Of a stretch of 64,000 nucleotides of DNA, positions 1 to 8,022 are shown one piece after another; position 1 is the first letter of the stretch, and the number at the start of each line of letters is the position of its first letter. This DNA is from Caenispirillum salinarum_A (lineage in GTDB: Bacteria; Pseudomonadota; Alphaproteobacteria; Rhodospirillales; Rhodospirillaceae): positions 1,550,001 through 1,614,000 of the forward strand of contig NZ_CP085224.1 in assembly GCF_044803115.1 (NCBI RefSeq), read 5' to 3'. Both the position numbers and the translations under genes were made by a program. Below the pieces are notes generated by a model. It did no database searches. It had not been told where the DNA came from and was given only the letters and a program-made list of their open reading frames with translations.

Positions 1-591
1 GGCACCCAGACCATCCAGATCCATCCCGGCGAGCCGGAACAGCTGCTGCACGCCGACGAGGAACTGTGGCCCATCGAGCGCGGCCGCATGGAATACCAGA
101 TGAACGTGGTCTGGGCGCTGTCGGAGTTCACCGCCGAGAACGGCGCGACCCGCATCGTTCCGGGCAGCCACAAGGACCCCGAGATCGAGCGTCTGCCCGA
201 CGAATCCCGCATCGTCCAGGCCGAGATGCCCCGCGGATCGGCGGCGGTGTGGCTGGGGTCCACCGTGCACGGCGGCGGCGCCAACCGCTCGACCGCGCCG
301 CGCACCGGCCTGTCCATGGCCTATTGCCTGGGCTGGCTGCGCCAGGCGGAGAACCAGTACCTGGCCAACCCGCCGGAAATCGCCAAGACCTACTCCCGCG
401 AGTTGCAGGAGCTGATCGGCTACAACGTCCACAACCCGAACCTGGGCTGCTTCGAGGGCCAGGACCCGCGGGTGCTGCTGGAGATGGACGGCCGCCCCGA
501 CATTCTGACGTTCAAGGACTACATGCCCGAGTGGGCCGCCGAGCTTCTGGCCGAGTTCTGCGCCATTCGCGACGGCAAGAAGGCCGCCTGA
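1..591 (+). CDS. Phytanoyl-CoA dioxygenase (PhyH) family protein, N-terminus outside window
   Basis: C-terminal 196 codons of an open frame that enters from the left edge. The visible part carries the PhyH-type Fe(II)/2-oxoglutarate site: His-Ala-Asp at visible codons 17-19 (LLHADEELW), the distal His near codon 90 (STVHGGGANRS), and an Arg about 11 residues later (RTGLSMAY) placed to bind 2-oxoglutarate. The family hydroxylates many small molecules, so the substrate cannot be read here; I see no ectoine genes next to it. A strong hairpin follows the stop, so the gene ends its transcription unit. The true start lies upstream of the window. Confidence 0.85.
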   Translation, partial: GTQTIQIHPGEPEQLLHADEELWPIERGRMEYQMNVVWALSEFTAENGATRIVPGSHKDPEIERLPDESRIVQAEMPRGSAAVWLGSTVHGGGANRSTAPRTGLSMAYCLGWLRQAENQYLANPPEIAKTYSRELQELIGYNVHNPNLGCFEGQDPRVLLEMDGRPDILTFKDYMPEWAAELLAEFCAIRDGKKAA

Positions 592-620
592 TCCGCCGCC
601 AGGGGGAGAGCGAGCGCGAA

Positions 621-659
621 GGGCCGAAGCGGCGCCGGAGGAGGGCGCCGCTTTGGCCC
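621..659 (+). terminator. Hairpin terminator after the PhyH gene
   Basis: A 16-bp stem (621-636 with 644-659, one G-T pair) with a 7-nt loop begins 29 nt after the dioxygenase stop. There is only a short T-poor tail, so it may act as a stalling or rho-assisted terminator rather than a textbook intrinsic one. Confidence 0.6.
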
Positions 660-717
660 TTCCGGGTTGCGCGGGCGCAGGGTAAGCGTGCGGCAGCCCC
701 TCCTGCCGAGACCTGCC

Positions 718-1659
718 ATGCCCCGCCGCCTCGTCGCCGACCTGACGCTTCTGCTTGCCGCCGCCATCTGGGGGTCCACCTTCGTGGTGCAAAAGCTGGC
801 CTTCGTCGACGAGCAGGGCGCGGTGGAAACCGGGGCGGACGCGCTGGGGCCGCTGGCGTTCACCGGCAGCCGGTTCATTCTGGGGGCGCTGGTCATCCTG
901 CCGCTCGCCCTGCGCGAACGGACCCGCGCCCCCGCCACCACAAGGCCGGTGGACAGGCTGGGCTTCGTCTTGTGCGGCGTGATGCTGTTCGCCGGGTCCT
1001 TCACGCAGCAGGTCGGGATCATCCACACCAGCGTCACCAACGCCGGCTTCCTGACGGCGCTGTACGTGCCCATGGTGCCGGTGCTGGCGCTGTTCCTGTT
1101 CCGCAAGCTGCCGCACTGGGCGGTGTGGCCGGGCGTGATCGGCTGCACGGCGGGAACGTGGTTCCTCAACGGCGGACGGCTGGACGGTTTTTCCGACGGC
1201 GATCTGTGGGTGATCGGCGGCGCGATCTTCTGGGCCCTGCACGTGATCTGCGTCGGCACCTTCGTCGCGCGCTCCGACCGGCCGCTGGGGCTGGCCTGCA
1301 CCCAGTTCCTCACGGTCGGCGTGCTGGGGATGGCCGGCGCGGCGGCGCTGGAGAGCCCGAGCGTCGCGGCCCTGACGGGTGCGGCCTTCGAGATCGCCTA
1401 TGCCGGCATCCTGTCGGTCGGCGTGGCCTTCACCCTGCAGGTGGTGGGGCAGCGGGGTGCGCATCCGGCCGATGCAGCGCTGATCCTGAGTTCCGAGATG
1501 GTGTTCGCCGCGCTGTCGGCGGCCATCGTGCTGGGCGAGCGCCTGACGGTCGCGCAGATGGGCGGCGCCGGCTTGATCCTGGCGAGCATCCTGGTGGTCG
1601 AGGCACTGCCCTTCCTGCGTACGAAAAGGAGGCGGAACGCTTCCGCGTCCGCCTCCTGA
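718..1659 (+). CDS. EamA/DMT superfamily transporter
   Basis: Inner-membrane permease of the drug/metabolite transporter superfamily, 313 residues from the ATG at 718 (an upstream ATG at 667 would add 17 Arg-rich residues and is less likely). The N-terminal segment has the family's first helix with AAIWGSTFVVQK, and about ten hydrophobic segments form two EamA repeats; the second starts near residue 160 (GDLWVIGGAIFWALH) and ends with ALSAAIVLGERLT, the usual end-of-repeat motif. Substrate is unknown: the family exports amino acids, nucleosides or other metabolites. A perfect inverted repeat overlaps the last codons and acts as the end of this unit against the convergent DUF2267 gene. Confidence 0.88.
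   Translation: MPRRLVADLTLLLAAAIWGSTFVVQKLAFVDEQGAVETGADALGPLAFTGSRFILGALVILPLALRERTRAPATTRPVDRLGFVLCGVMLFAGSFTQQVGIIHTSVTNAGFLTALYVPMVPVLALFLFRKLPHWAVWPGVIGCTAGTWFLNGGRLDGFSDGDLWVIGGAIFWALHVICVGTFVARSDRPLGLACTQFLTVGVLGMAGAAALESPSVAALTGAAFEIAYAGILSVGVAFTLQVVGQRGAHPADAALILSSEMVFAALSAAIVLGERLTVAQMGGAGLILASILVVEALPFLRTKRRRNASASAS
1627..1657. terminator. Inverted repeat at the end of the EamA gene
   Basis: Perfect 10-bp arms (1627-1636 and 1648-1657, AGGAGGCGGA and its complement) with an 11-nt loop lie inside the last coding triplets of the permease gene, between two convergent genes. No T-run follows on either strand; it may serve both. Confidence 0.45.
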
Positions 1660-1681
1660 ATCACGCACCGGGCGTGGGCCG

Positions 1682-2113
1682 TCAGTTCGGCCACAGCGTC
1701 TGGACCTCGCCGGGCAGCATATTCTTCACGTCCTTGATTTCGCCGGCGGTAACGCGCTGCTGCAGCACGGCGAAGACCGCCTTGCAGGCGCGTTCGGGAT
1801 CATCGTCGGTGGCCGACTGCTTGAGGCGCTCGCCGACCGCGCCCAGGAATTCCTCCTTGCTGCGCTGGTCCTTGGCCGGGTTGTCGGCCGGGTGCCACTG
1901 GTCGTAGTAGATGCCCTTGACCATGATGGGGAACTGCGCGCCCAGGTCGGTCGCCTCGTCCACGGTCAGCCGATCCCGCAGGGCGTGCAGGGTGGCGCGC
2001 AAGGCGTGGTAGGCGTGCTTCTTCTCGCCGCCGAGTTGCGCGTTGATCTCGTTCACCCACTCGTTGGAGACCTGTACGGTGCGGTCAAAGATGTCGAGGC
2101 CGGTGTCACTCAT
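1682..2113 (-). CDS. DUF2267 domain protein
   Basis: Soluble 143-residue protein matching the DUF2267 pattern: an N-terminal FDRTVQVSNEWVNEIN helix, then HAYHALRATLHALRDRLTVDEATDLGAQFP, then MVKGIYYDQWHPADNP and a C-terminal helical repeat. The biochemical function of this family is unknown; members are often found in stress-related gene sets of GC-rich bacteria. I place the start at 2113 because GGAGG lies 8 nt upstream; a GTG at 2122 would be the alternative and overlaps that ribosome binding site. It follows the topoisomerase IB gene on the same strand with an 87-nt gap, so co-transcription is possible. Confidence 0.85.
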   Translation of the reverse strand: MSDTGLDIFDRTVQVSNEWVNEINAQLGGEKKHAYHALRATLHALRDRLTVDEATDLGAQFPIMVKGIYYDQWHPADNPAKDQRSKEEFLGAVGERLKQSATDDDPERACKAVFAVLQQRVTAGEIKDVKNMLPGEVQTLWPN

Positions 2114-2200
2114 GGATGTCACCTCCGTCTTCTGGTTTCTATGCGTTCGGTGATCTGTCCGAGTTACGACTATCGCCGGTGAAGCGTTCGAACCCGCCGC

Positions 2201-3277
2201 TCACTTTCCCGATTTTTCTGGTGCCTCTTCTTCCGCGATCTTGAGAAAGGCCCAGACCTGGCGCTCGTCCTTGCGCAGCGCGGCGGGAGCCGTGTCCTCG
2301 GCCTTGGCGGCGCGGGCGCAGGCCTGGGGCAGGGTGCCTTCTTCCCAGTGGGCGATGACGGCGGGATGGACGTAGCACTTGCGGCAGATGGCCTGGGTGT
2401 TCTTCAGCCGCTCCGCCACCTGCTTGACGGCGGCCTTCAGCTCGCTCTGGCGGGACTTCTTGGTGGCGGGCTCGGGCGCGGCGCACAGCGCGTGGTAGGC
2501 CAGGACCGTCCCCGCCCAGGTGCGGAAGTCCTTGGCCGTGAAGCCGTCGCCGGTGTGGTCGTGAAGGTACGCATTCACATCATCCGAGCCGACCGAGTGG
2601 TGGTGGCCGTGCTCGTCGACGTACTGGAACAGGCGCTGGCCGGGCAGGTCCTGGCACTCCTCCACCACGGCGGCGACGCGCGGGTCCTTGACGCTGATTT
2701 CCCAGTCCTTGCCGCCCTTGCCGGTGAAGTCGAAGTGCAGATCCGGCCCGTCCACGTCGACGTGGTCGCCCTTCAGGGTGGTCAGGCCATAGGAGTCGTT
2801 GTCCTTGGAATATTCCGGATTGCCGATGCGGATCAGGCTGTTCTCCAGAAGCCGCACCACCGCGGCCACCACCTTTTCCGGCGGCAGGCCCTCGCGCCCC
2901 AGGTCGCGGGAGACGCGGCGGCGCAAGGAGGGCAGGGCGGCGGCGAAGTCCAGCAGGCGGTGATACTTGGCGGCGTCGCGCACCTCCCGCCAGCGGGCGT
3001 GATAGCGGTACTGCTTGCGCCCGCGCGCGTCCCGCCCGGTGGCCTGAAGGTGGCCCTCGGGGTCCATGCAGATCCAGACATCCTTGTAGGCCGGCGGCAC
3101 GGCCAGGCGCCGGGCGCGGTCGAGCGTGCGGGTGTCGCGGATGCGCTCTCCTTCCGGGTCGTGATAGCTGAACCCCTTGCCGCGCCGCCGCCGGCGGATG
3201 CCGGGTTCGGCGTCGGAGGACCACCTCAGGCCGTGGCGCTCCAGGTCCTCGGGCGCAAGGTCATCGTCAATCGTCAT
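2201..3277 (-). CDS. DNA topoisomerase IB (poxvirus-type)
   Basis: Monomeric type IB topoisomerase of 358 residues that relaxes supercoils by nicking one strand through a 3'-phosphotyrosine. The catalytic set is visible: Arg150 (LIRIGNPEY), Lys188 in the beta-hairpin (FTGKGGKDW), Arg252 (DFRTWAG) and the nucleophile Tyr302 (CRKCYVHPAV). The N-terminal domain (residues 1-90) is the small DNA-clamp domain with YKDVWICMDPEGHLQATGRDARGRKQYRYH. Length fits bacterial TopIB. The start at 3277 removes an Arg-rich, low-complexity extension possible from 3421. It is one of few DNA-topology enzymes acting without ATP or metal; many alphaproteobacteria keep it as an accessory enzyme. A DUF2267 gene follows downstream. 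Confidence 0.93.
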   Translation of the reverse strand: MTIDDDLAPEDLERHGLRWSSDAEPGIRRRRRGKGFSYHDPEGERIRDTRTLDRARRLAVPPAYKDVWICMDPEGHLQATGRDARGRKQYRYHARWREVRDAAKYHRLLDFAAALPSLRRRVSRDLGREGLPPEKVVAAVVRLLENSLIRIGNPEYSKDNDSYGLTTLKGDHVDVDGPDLHFDFTGKGGKDWEISVKDPRVAAVVEECQDLPGQRLFQYVDEHGHHHSVGSDDVNAYLHDHTGDGFTAKDFRTWAGTVLAYHALCAAPEPATKKSRQSELKAAVKQVAERLKNTQAICRKCYVHPAVIAHWEEGTLPQACARAAKAEDTAPAALRKDERQVWAFLKIAEEEAPEKSGK

Positions 3278-3548
3278 GGGCGCGCAACGACCCCCGTCAG
3301 GTGGATGAAAAAGGCTTCTTCTGGCCGTTGGAAGCCTGTTTTGGGCTTCCGGAAGGCTAATCTGCGATTTTTGCGTCAACGGGCCTCGACTTCGGCGCGT
3401 TGCGGTCGGAAGAGGAGCCACGGTGACTATGGCGACAGCGGCTTCTCCTTGGCCTTCGTTCCGGCCCGGTGCGGCTGCTGCTGAAGATGAGGAACCTGTC
3501 GCTCAACGGTCGCGTTGCCTCTCCCGAGTGCAATCCCAAGGAGGACCC

Positions 3549-4667
3549 ATGAGCGCCAAGATACTCATCACCGGCGGGGCCGGGTTCATCGGGTCTCACC
3601 TGGCCGACGCCCTGCTGGCGCGCGGCCACGACGTGAGGGTGTTCGACAACCTGTCCCCCCAGGTGCACGGCGAGGACGCCAGCGTGCCCGACTACCTGTC
3701 GCCGGACGTGGAGTTCGTGCGTGGCGACGTGCGGGACGCCAATGCCCTGCGCCGGGCGCTCGAAGGCGTGGACGTGGTCTATCACCTGGCGGCCATGGTC
3801 GGCGTCGGCCAGAGCATGTACCAGATCGACGATTATACGGGTGTCAACGACCTGGGCACGGCGACGCTGCTGCAATTGCTGATCGAACGCCCTGTCAAGC
3901 GCCTGGTGGTCGCGTCCTCCATGAGCATCTACGGCGAGGGCCTGTACGAGGACGAAACCGGCGCCCTGGTCCCCAACGCCACGCGCTCTGCCGAGCAGCT
4001 GAAAAAGGGCCAGTGGGAGCCCGTCAGCACCGACGGCCTGCCGCTGACCCCCGTCGCGACGCCGGAAAGCAAGCAGCCGGAGCTGGCGAGCATCTATGCG
4101 CTCGGCAAATACGCGCAGGAACGCATGTGCCTGATTACGGGCCGGGCCTACGGCATCCCGACCACGGCCATGCGGTTCTTCAACGTCTACGGCACGCGCC
4201 AGGCGCTGTCGAACCCCTACACGGGCGTCCTTGCGATCTTCGCCTCGCGCCTGCTGAACGGCAAGGCGCCGCGCATCTTCGAGGACGGCCGCCAGCGCCG
4301 TGACTTCGTGCATGTGAAGGACGTCGCGCGGGCCTGCGCCGATGCCATGGACCGGCCCGAAAGCGCCGGCCATGCCATCAACATCGGGTCCGGCAACATC
4401 TACACGGTGGAGCAGATCGCCGCCACGCTCGCCCGCACCATGGGGCGCGAGGACATCGCGCCCGAGGTCACCGGCGAATACCGCGTCGGCGACATCCGCC
4501 ACTGCTTCGCCGACCTGACCAATGCGGAAAAGCTGCTGGGCTTCCGCCCCGAGACCGGCTTCGACGAGGGTCTTTCGGAACTGGTGGACTGGGTCGCCTC
4601 CCAGACCGCCGAGGACCGGGTTGGCGAGGCGGACAAGGAACTGCGGCAGCGGGGGCTGGTGGCATGA
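3549..4667 (+). CDS. NAD-dependent sugar epimerase (SDR), dTDP-rhamnose-4-epimerase-like
   Basis: Extended short-chain dehydrogenase of 372 residues acting on a nucleotide sugar. The NAD-binding GGAGFIG is at residues 9-15 and the catalytic YxxxK is Tyr183-Lys187 (IYALGKYAQE), with Ser in VVASSMSIYGEG. The segments VGVGQSMYQID and RQALSNPYTGVLAIFASRLL resemble the group around dTDP-L-rhamnose 4-epimerase. Those relatives usually carry paired cysteines in the insertion before PLTPVATPE; here the insertion is present but cysteine-free. AAGGAGG sits 5 nt before the ATG. It is the first gene of an overlapping glycan operon and overlaps the next start by 4 nt (ATGA). Exact substrate is inference. 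Confidence 0.88.
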   Translation: MSAKILITGGAGFIGSHLADALLARGHDVRVFDNLSPQVHGEDASVPDYLSPDVEFVRGDVRDANALRRALEGVDVVYHLAAMVGVGQSMYQIDDYTGVNDLGTATLLQLLIERPVKRLVVASSMSIYGEGLYEDETGALVPNATRSAEQLKKGQWEPVSTDGLPLTPVATPESKQPELASIYALGKYAQERMCLITGRAYGIPTTAMRFFNVYGTRQALSNPYTGVLAIFASRLLNGKAPRIFEDGRQRRDFVHVKDVARACADAMDRPESAGHAINIGSGNIYTVEQIAATLARTMGREDIAPEVTGEYRVGDIRHCFADLTNAEKLLGFRPETGFDEGLSELVDWVASQTAEDRVGEADKELRQRGLVA

Positions 4668-6727
4668 ACGCCGAGCCTCGCAAGCCCCACACCCCCGCAA
4701 GCGCGCCGGCCGTCGGCGTCGTCGAGTGGCTGCGTCCCGGCGACTACGAGCTGGTGGAGACCCTGCTCGCCGACCTCAAGCGCATGGGCATCACGCACCT
4801 GCGCACGGGTGTGAGTTGGGCGGAGTACCACACGCCCGGCGGCCGCGACTGGTACGCATGGCTGCTGCCCCGGCTGGCGAAGGACGTCGACGTGCTGCCC
4901 TGCGTGACCTACACGCCGCCGTCGATCGGCGAGGTGGAAAAGACCTCCAGTCCGCCGGCGGACCTCAAGGCCTATGCCGATTTCCTGGACGTTCTGGTGA
5001 CCGACCACGGCGACTGCTTCGAGTGGGTGGAACTGTGGAACGAGCCCAACAACCTGAACGACTGGGACTGGCGCATCGACCCCAGCTGGCGCAAGTTCGC
5101 CAACATGATCATCATGGCGTCCTACTGGATGCACCAGCGGGGCAAGAAGACGGTGCTCGGCGGCATGTGCCCGACCGATCCCAACTGGGTCCAGTTGATG
5201 CGCGAATACGGCGCGCTGGACAACATCGACGCCATCTCGCTCCACGGCTTCCCCGGCACCTGGACCCACGACGGCCAGACCTGGGCGCGGCAGGTGGAAG
5301 AGGTGCGGGCCGCGCTGGCCGACCTGGACCGGCCCATGGAGTTCTGGATCACGGAAGCCGGCTACTCCACCTGGCGCCATGACGAGCCGACCCAGACCGA
5401 AGTGTTCCTGGACCTTCTGAAGGCCCCGGTCGAGCGCGCCTACTGGTATGCGTGGAGCGACCTGCACAAGGACATTCCCAGCCAGGAAGGCTTCCACGTC
5501 GACGAACGCCACTACCACTTCGGCCTGCGCACGCCGGAAGGCCGCCCCAAGCTGCTGTTCCGTCTGCTGGAGCGCGGCGGGATCGACGCGGTGGCGCGGG
5601 TCGACGAGCACCTGTGCCACCGCCCGGATGCCGCGGCGCCCGCCGTCACCGGCAAGGCGGAAAAGCCCGTGCTGATTACCGGCGGCGCCGGGTTCCTTGG
5701 CTCGAACATCGCCCACCGGCTGGCCGCCGAAGGCCGCCATGTGCGCATCTTCGACAACCTGAGCCGCGGCGGCGTCGAGGACAACCTGGCCTGGCTCATC
5801 GACAGCCATCCCGGCCGCATCGAGCCCGTGCCCGGCGACATCCGCGACCGCTGGACGGTCCGCGACGTGGTGAAGGAGGCCGAGAGCGTCTTTCATCTGG
5901 CCGCCCAGGTGGCCGTGACCACCAGCGTCAACGACCCGCGCGAGGACTTCGACATCAACCTGGGCGGCGTCATGAACGTGCTGGAGGCCGCCCGCGAGAT
6001 GGCCGAGGCGCCCAGGCTGGTCTTCGCGTCGACCAACAAGGTCTATGGCGCGCTCTCCGACATTCCGCTGGCGTTGCAGGGCGACCGTCACGCGCCGGTG
6101 GACGAGGACGCCCGCCGCTACGGCGTTTCCGAGCGTCAGCCGCTGGAGCTGTATTCGCCCTACGGCTGCTCCAAGGGCGGGGCGGACCAGTACGTCATCG
6201 ACCACGCCCGCATCTACGGCCTGCCGGCGGCGGTGTTCCGCATGAGCTGCCTCTACGGCCCGCGCCAGTTCGGCACCGAGGATCAGGGCTGGGTCGCGCA
6301 CTTCATGATCCAGGCGCTCAAGGGCGAGCCGATCACCCTGTTCGGCGACGGCAAGCAGGTGCGCGACGTGCTGTTCGTCGACGACATCGTGGATGCCTAC
6401 CTGCTGGCCGAGCGCCGCATGAAGGACGTGCAGGGCCGCGCCTTCAACATGGGCGGCGGGCCGCGCAACGCGGTGTCGCTCATTGAGGCCATCCGCGCCA
6501 TCGAGCGCCTGACGGGCCGCAGCGTGGACGTCTCCTTCGGCGACTGGCGGCCGGGGGATCAGCCCTGGTACGTCAGCGACACCCGCACCTTCGAGAGCCT
6601 GACCGGCTGGCGCCCGCGGGTGGGTGTGGAGGACGGCTTCGCCCGCCTGCGCGACTGGCTGGTGGCGCACGGCTTCGGCAGCGTCGCCGCCGAGACCCCC
6701 GAACCGGAGGAAAGGGTCGCCGTATGA
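4664..6727 (+). CDS. Fusion: clan-A glycoside hydrolase domain + NAD-dependent sugar epimerase
   Basis: A 687-residue two-domain protein. Residues about 15-310 look like a (beta/alpha)8 glycosidase of the GH39/cellulase kind: WNEPN at 125-129 gives the acid/base Glu127, and FWITEAGYST gives a nucleophile candidate Glu231. Residues about 335-670 are an extended SDR with GGAGFLG at 340-346, Tyr500 and Lys504 (YGCSKGG) and FDNLSRGG, most like CDP-paratose 2-epimerase relatives. No signal peptide is seen, so the hydrolase domain acts in the cytoplasm. The pairing suggests the two steps work on the same glycan or that the hydrolase-like domain trims or binds a lipid-linked intermediate. Both junctions with neighbours are ATGA overlaps, so the fusion is translated as part of the cassette. 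Confidence 0.85.
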   Translation: MNAEPRKPHTPASAPAVGVVEWLRPGDYELVETLLADLKRMGITHLRTGVSWAEYHTPGGRDWYAWLLPRLAKDVDVLPCVTYTPPSIGEVEKTSSPPADLKAYADFLDVLVTDHGDCFEWVELWNEPNNLNDWDWRIDPSWRKFANMIIMASYWMHQRGKKTVLGGMCPTDPNWVQLMREYGALDNIDAISLHGFPGTWTHDGQTWARQVEEVRAALADLDRPMEFWITEAGYSTWRHDEPTQTEVFLDLLKAPVERAYWYAWSDLHKDIPSQEGFHVDERHYHFGLRTPEGRPKLLFRLLERGGIDAVARVDEHLCHRPDAAAPAVTGKAEKPVLITGGAGFLGSNIAHRLAAEGRHVRIFDNLSRGGVEDNLAWLIDSHPGRIEPVPGDIRDRWTVRDVVKEAESVFHLAAQVAVTTSVNDPREDFDINLGGVMNVLEAAREMAEAPRLVFASTNKVYGALSDIPLALQGDRHAPVDEDARRYGVSERQPLELYSPYGCSKGGADQYVIDHARIYGLPAAVFRMSCLYGPRQFGTEDQGWVAHFMIQALKGEPITLFGDGKQVRDVLFVDDIVDAYLLAERRMKDVQGRAFNMGGGPRNAVSLIEAIRAIERLTGRSVDVSFGDWRPGDQPWYVSDTRTFESLTGWRPRVGVEDGFARLRDWLVAHGFGSVAAETPEPEERVAV

Positions 6728-8022
6728 AGGTCTGCCTGATCAACCCGCACTGGACGTTCGACGGCAGCATCTACTTCGGCTGCCGCGAGCCTCACCTGCC
6801 GCTGGAACTGGGCTATTCCAAGGCCCTCCTGGAACGCGAGGGCCACGAGGCGGAAATCATCGACGCCCACATGGACGATCTGTCGCACGAGGACGTCCGC
6901 CTGCGGGTGGAGGCGTTTGCGCCCGACATGACGGTGGTCACCACCGCGCCCACCTACCTGTTCTGGCGCTGCGCCCCGCCCGAGCTGCGCGTCCCGCGCG
7001 AGGTGATCGACACCGTGCGCCCCCACGCCGGCCGGCTTGTGGCGGTCGGCCCGCACGGCTCCACGACCCCGCGCGCCGCTCTCGGCAAGCTGGAGGTGGA
7101 CGAGATCGTCATGGGCGAGTGCGAGGAGATCGTCGTCAAGCTGGCCAACGGCGAGGACCGGGCGCACATGCCGGGGCTCGCCTTCCGGCACGAGAAGATG
7201 GAAAGCGGCATCAAGGTCAACGGCGGCCCTCAGGCGGCCACCTTCACCGACCTGCCGGCGCTGGAATGGCCGGACGCCTGGGTGAAGCGCCACCGCCACC
7301 ACCACCACCGCTTCGACCGCGAGCCCAATGCGCCGGGGGCGGAGGTGGAGGCGAGCCGGGGGTGCCCGTTCTCGTGCTCCTTCTGCGCCAAGGAGAACTT
7401 CCGCGACAAGTACCGCAAGCGCGACCTGCCCACCCTGATGGCCGAGATCGACCGGCTGATCGCGCAGGGCGTCGAATACCTGTACTTCGTCGACGAAATC
7501 TTCCTGCCCGACAAGCCGCTCCTGGACGCGCTGGTGGAGCGCGACGTGGAGTTCGGCATCCAGACCCGCCTGGACCTCTGGAAGTTCCCAATGATCGAGC
7601 TTCTGGGCAAGGCAGGATGCGTGTCCATCGAGGCGGGCGTCGAAAGCATCACGCCCGAGGGCCGCGCCATGCTCGACAAGAACTGCAAGCTCGGCACCGA
7701 CGAACTGACGGAACGGCTGATCCACGCCAAGAAGTTCGTGCCCTTCGTGCAAGCGAACCTGATCGAGCTGCCCACCGACGACCCGCAGCAGATCGCGGCG
7801 TGGCGCGAGGTCGTGCGCGAGCGCGGTGTGTGGGCCAACGATCCGGTGCCGCTGTTCCCCTATCCGGGCAGCCCCGACTACCGCAAGCTGTTCGGCCGGC
7901 TGGATGACCAGGCGTGGGAACGCGCCATGGACTACTACCTGCGCGAATACGTGGACTTCAGCGACATCCAGGAAGACACGCCCCTGCCGCTCGCCGACCT
8001 GGAGCGGAGGGCCGCCGAATGA
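6724..8022 (+). CDS. B12-binding-domain radical SAM protein
   Basis: 432 residues with an N-terminal cobalamin-binding-type fold (residues 1-150, CLINPHWTFDGSIYFG, LGYSKALLEREGHEAEIIDAH) followed by a radical SAM barrel. The [4Fe-4S] cysteines are Cys214, Cys218 and Cys221 (CPFSCSFC), with FVDEIFLPD and SIEAGVESITPEG as later barrel strands. Such enzymes methylate or rearrange unactivated carbons using SAM and often cobalamin. I see no DxHxxG in the N-terminal domain, as expected for this class, which binds cobalamin without that histidine. Placed between sugar epimerases and glycosyltransferases with 4-nt overlaps on both sides, it probably modifies a sugar or lipid carrier. The same mix of families recurs in other alpha- and betaproteobacteria, from memory and unchecked. 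Confidence 0.88.
   Translation: MKVCLINPHWTFDGSIYFGCREPHLPLELGYSKALLEREGHEAEIIDAHMDDLSHEDVRLRVEAFAPDMTVVTTAPTYLFWRCAPPELRVPREVIDTVRPHAGRLVAVGPHGSTTPRAALGKLEVDEIVMGECEEIVVKLANGEDRAHMPGLAFRHEKMESGIKVNGGPQAATFTDLPALEWPDAWVKRHRHHHHRFDREPNAPGAEVEASRGCPFSCSFCAKENFRDKYRKRDLPTLMAEIDRLIAQGVEYLYFVDEIFLPDKPLLDALVERDVEFGIQTRLDLWKFPMIELLGKAGCVSIEAGVESITPEGRAMLDKNCKLGTDELTERLIHAKKFVPFVQANLIELPTDDPQQIAAWREVVRERGVWANDPVPLFPYPGSPDYRKLFGRLDDQAWERAMDYYLREYVDFSDIQEDTPLPLADLERRAAE

Noticed and set aside
3278..3548. A coding extension of the first epimerase upstream of 3549
   Set aside because: The segment reads as low-complexity sequence with no NAD-domain match, and AAGGAGG lies just before the ATG at 3549.
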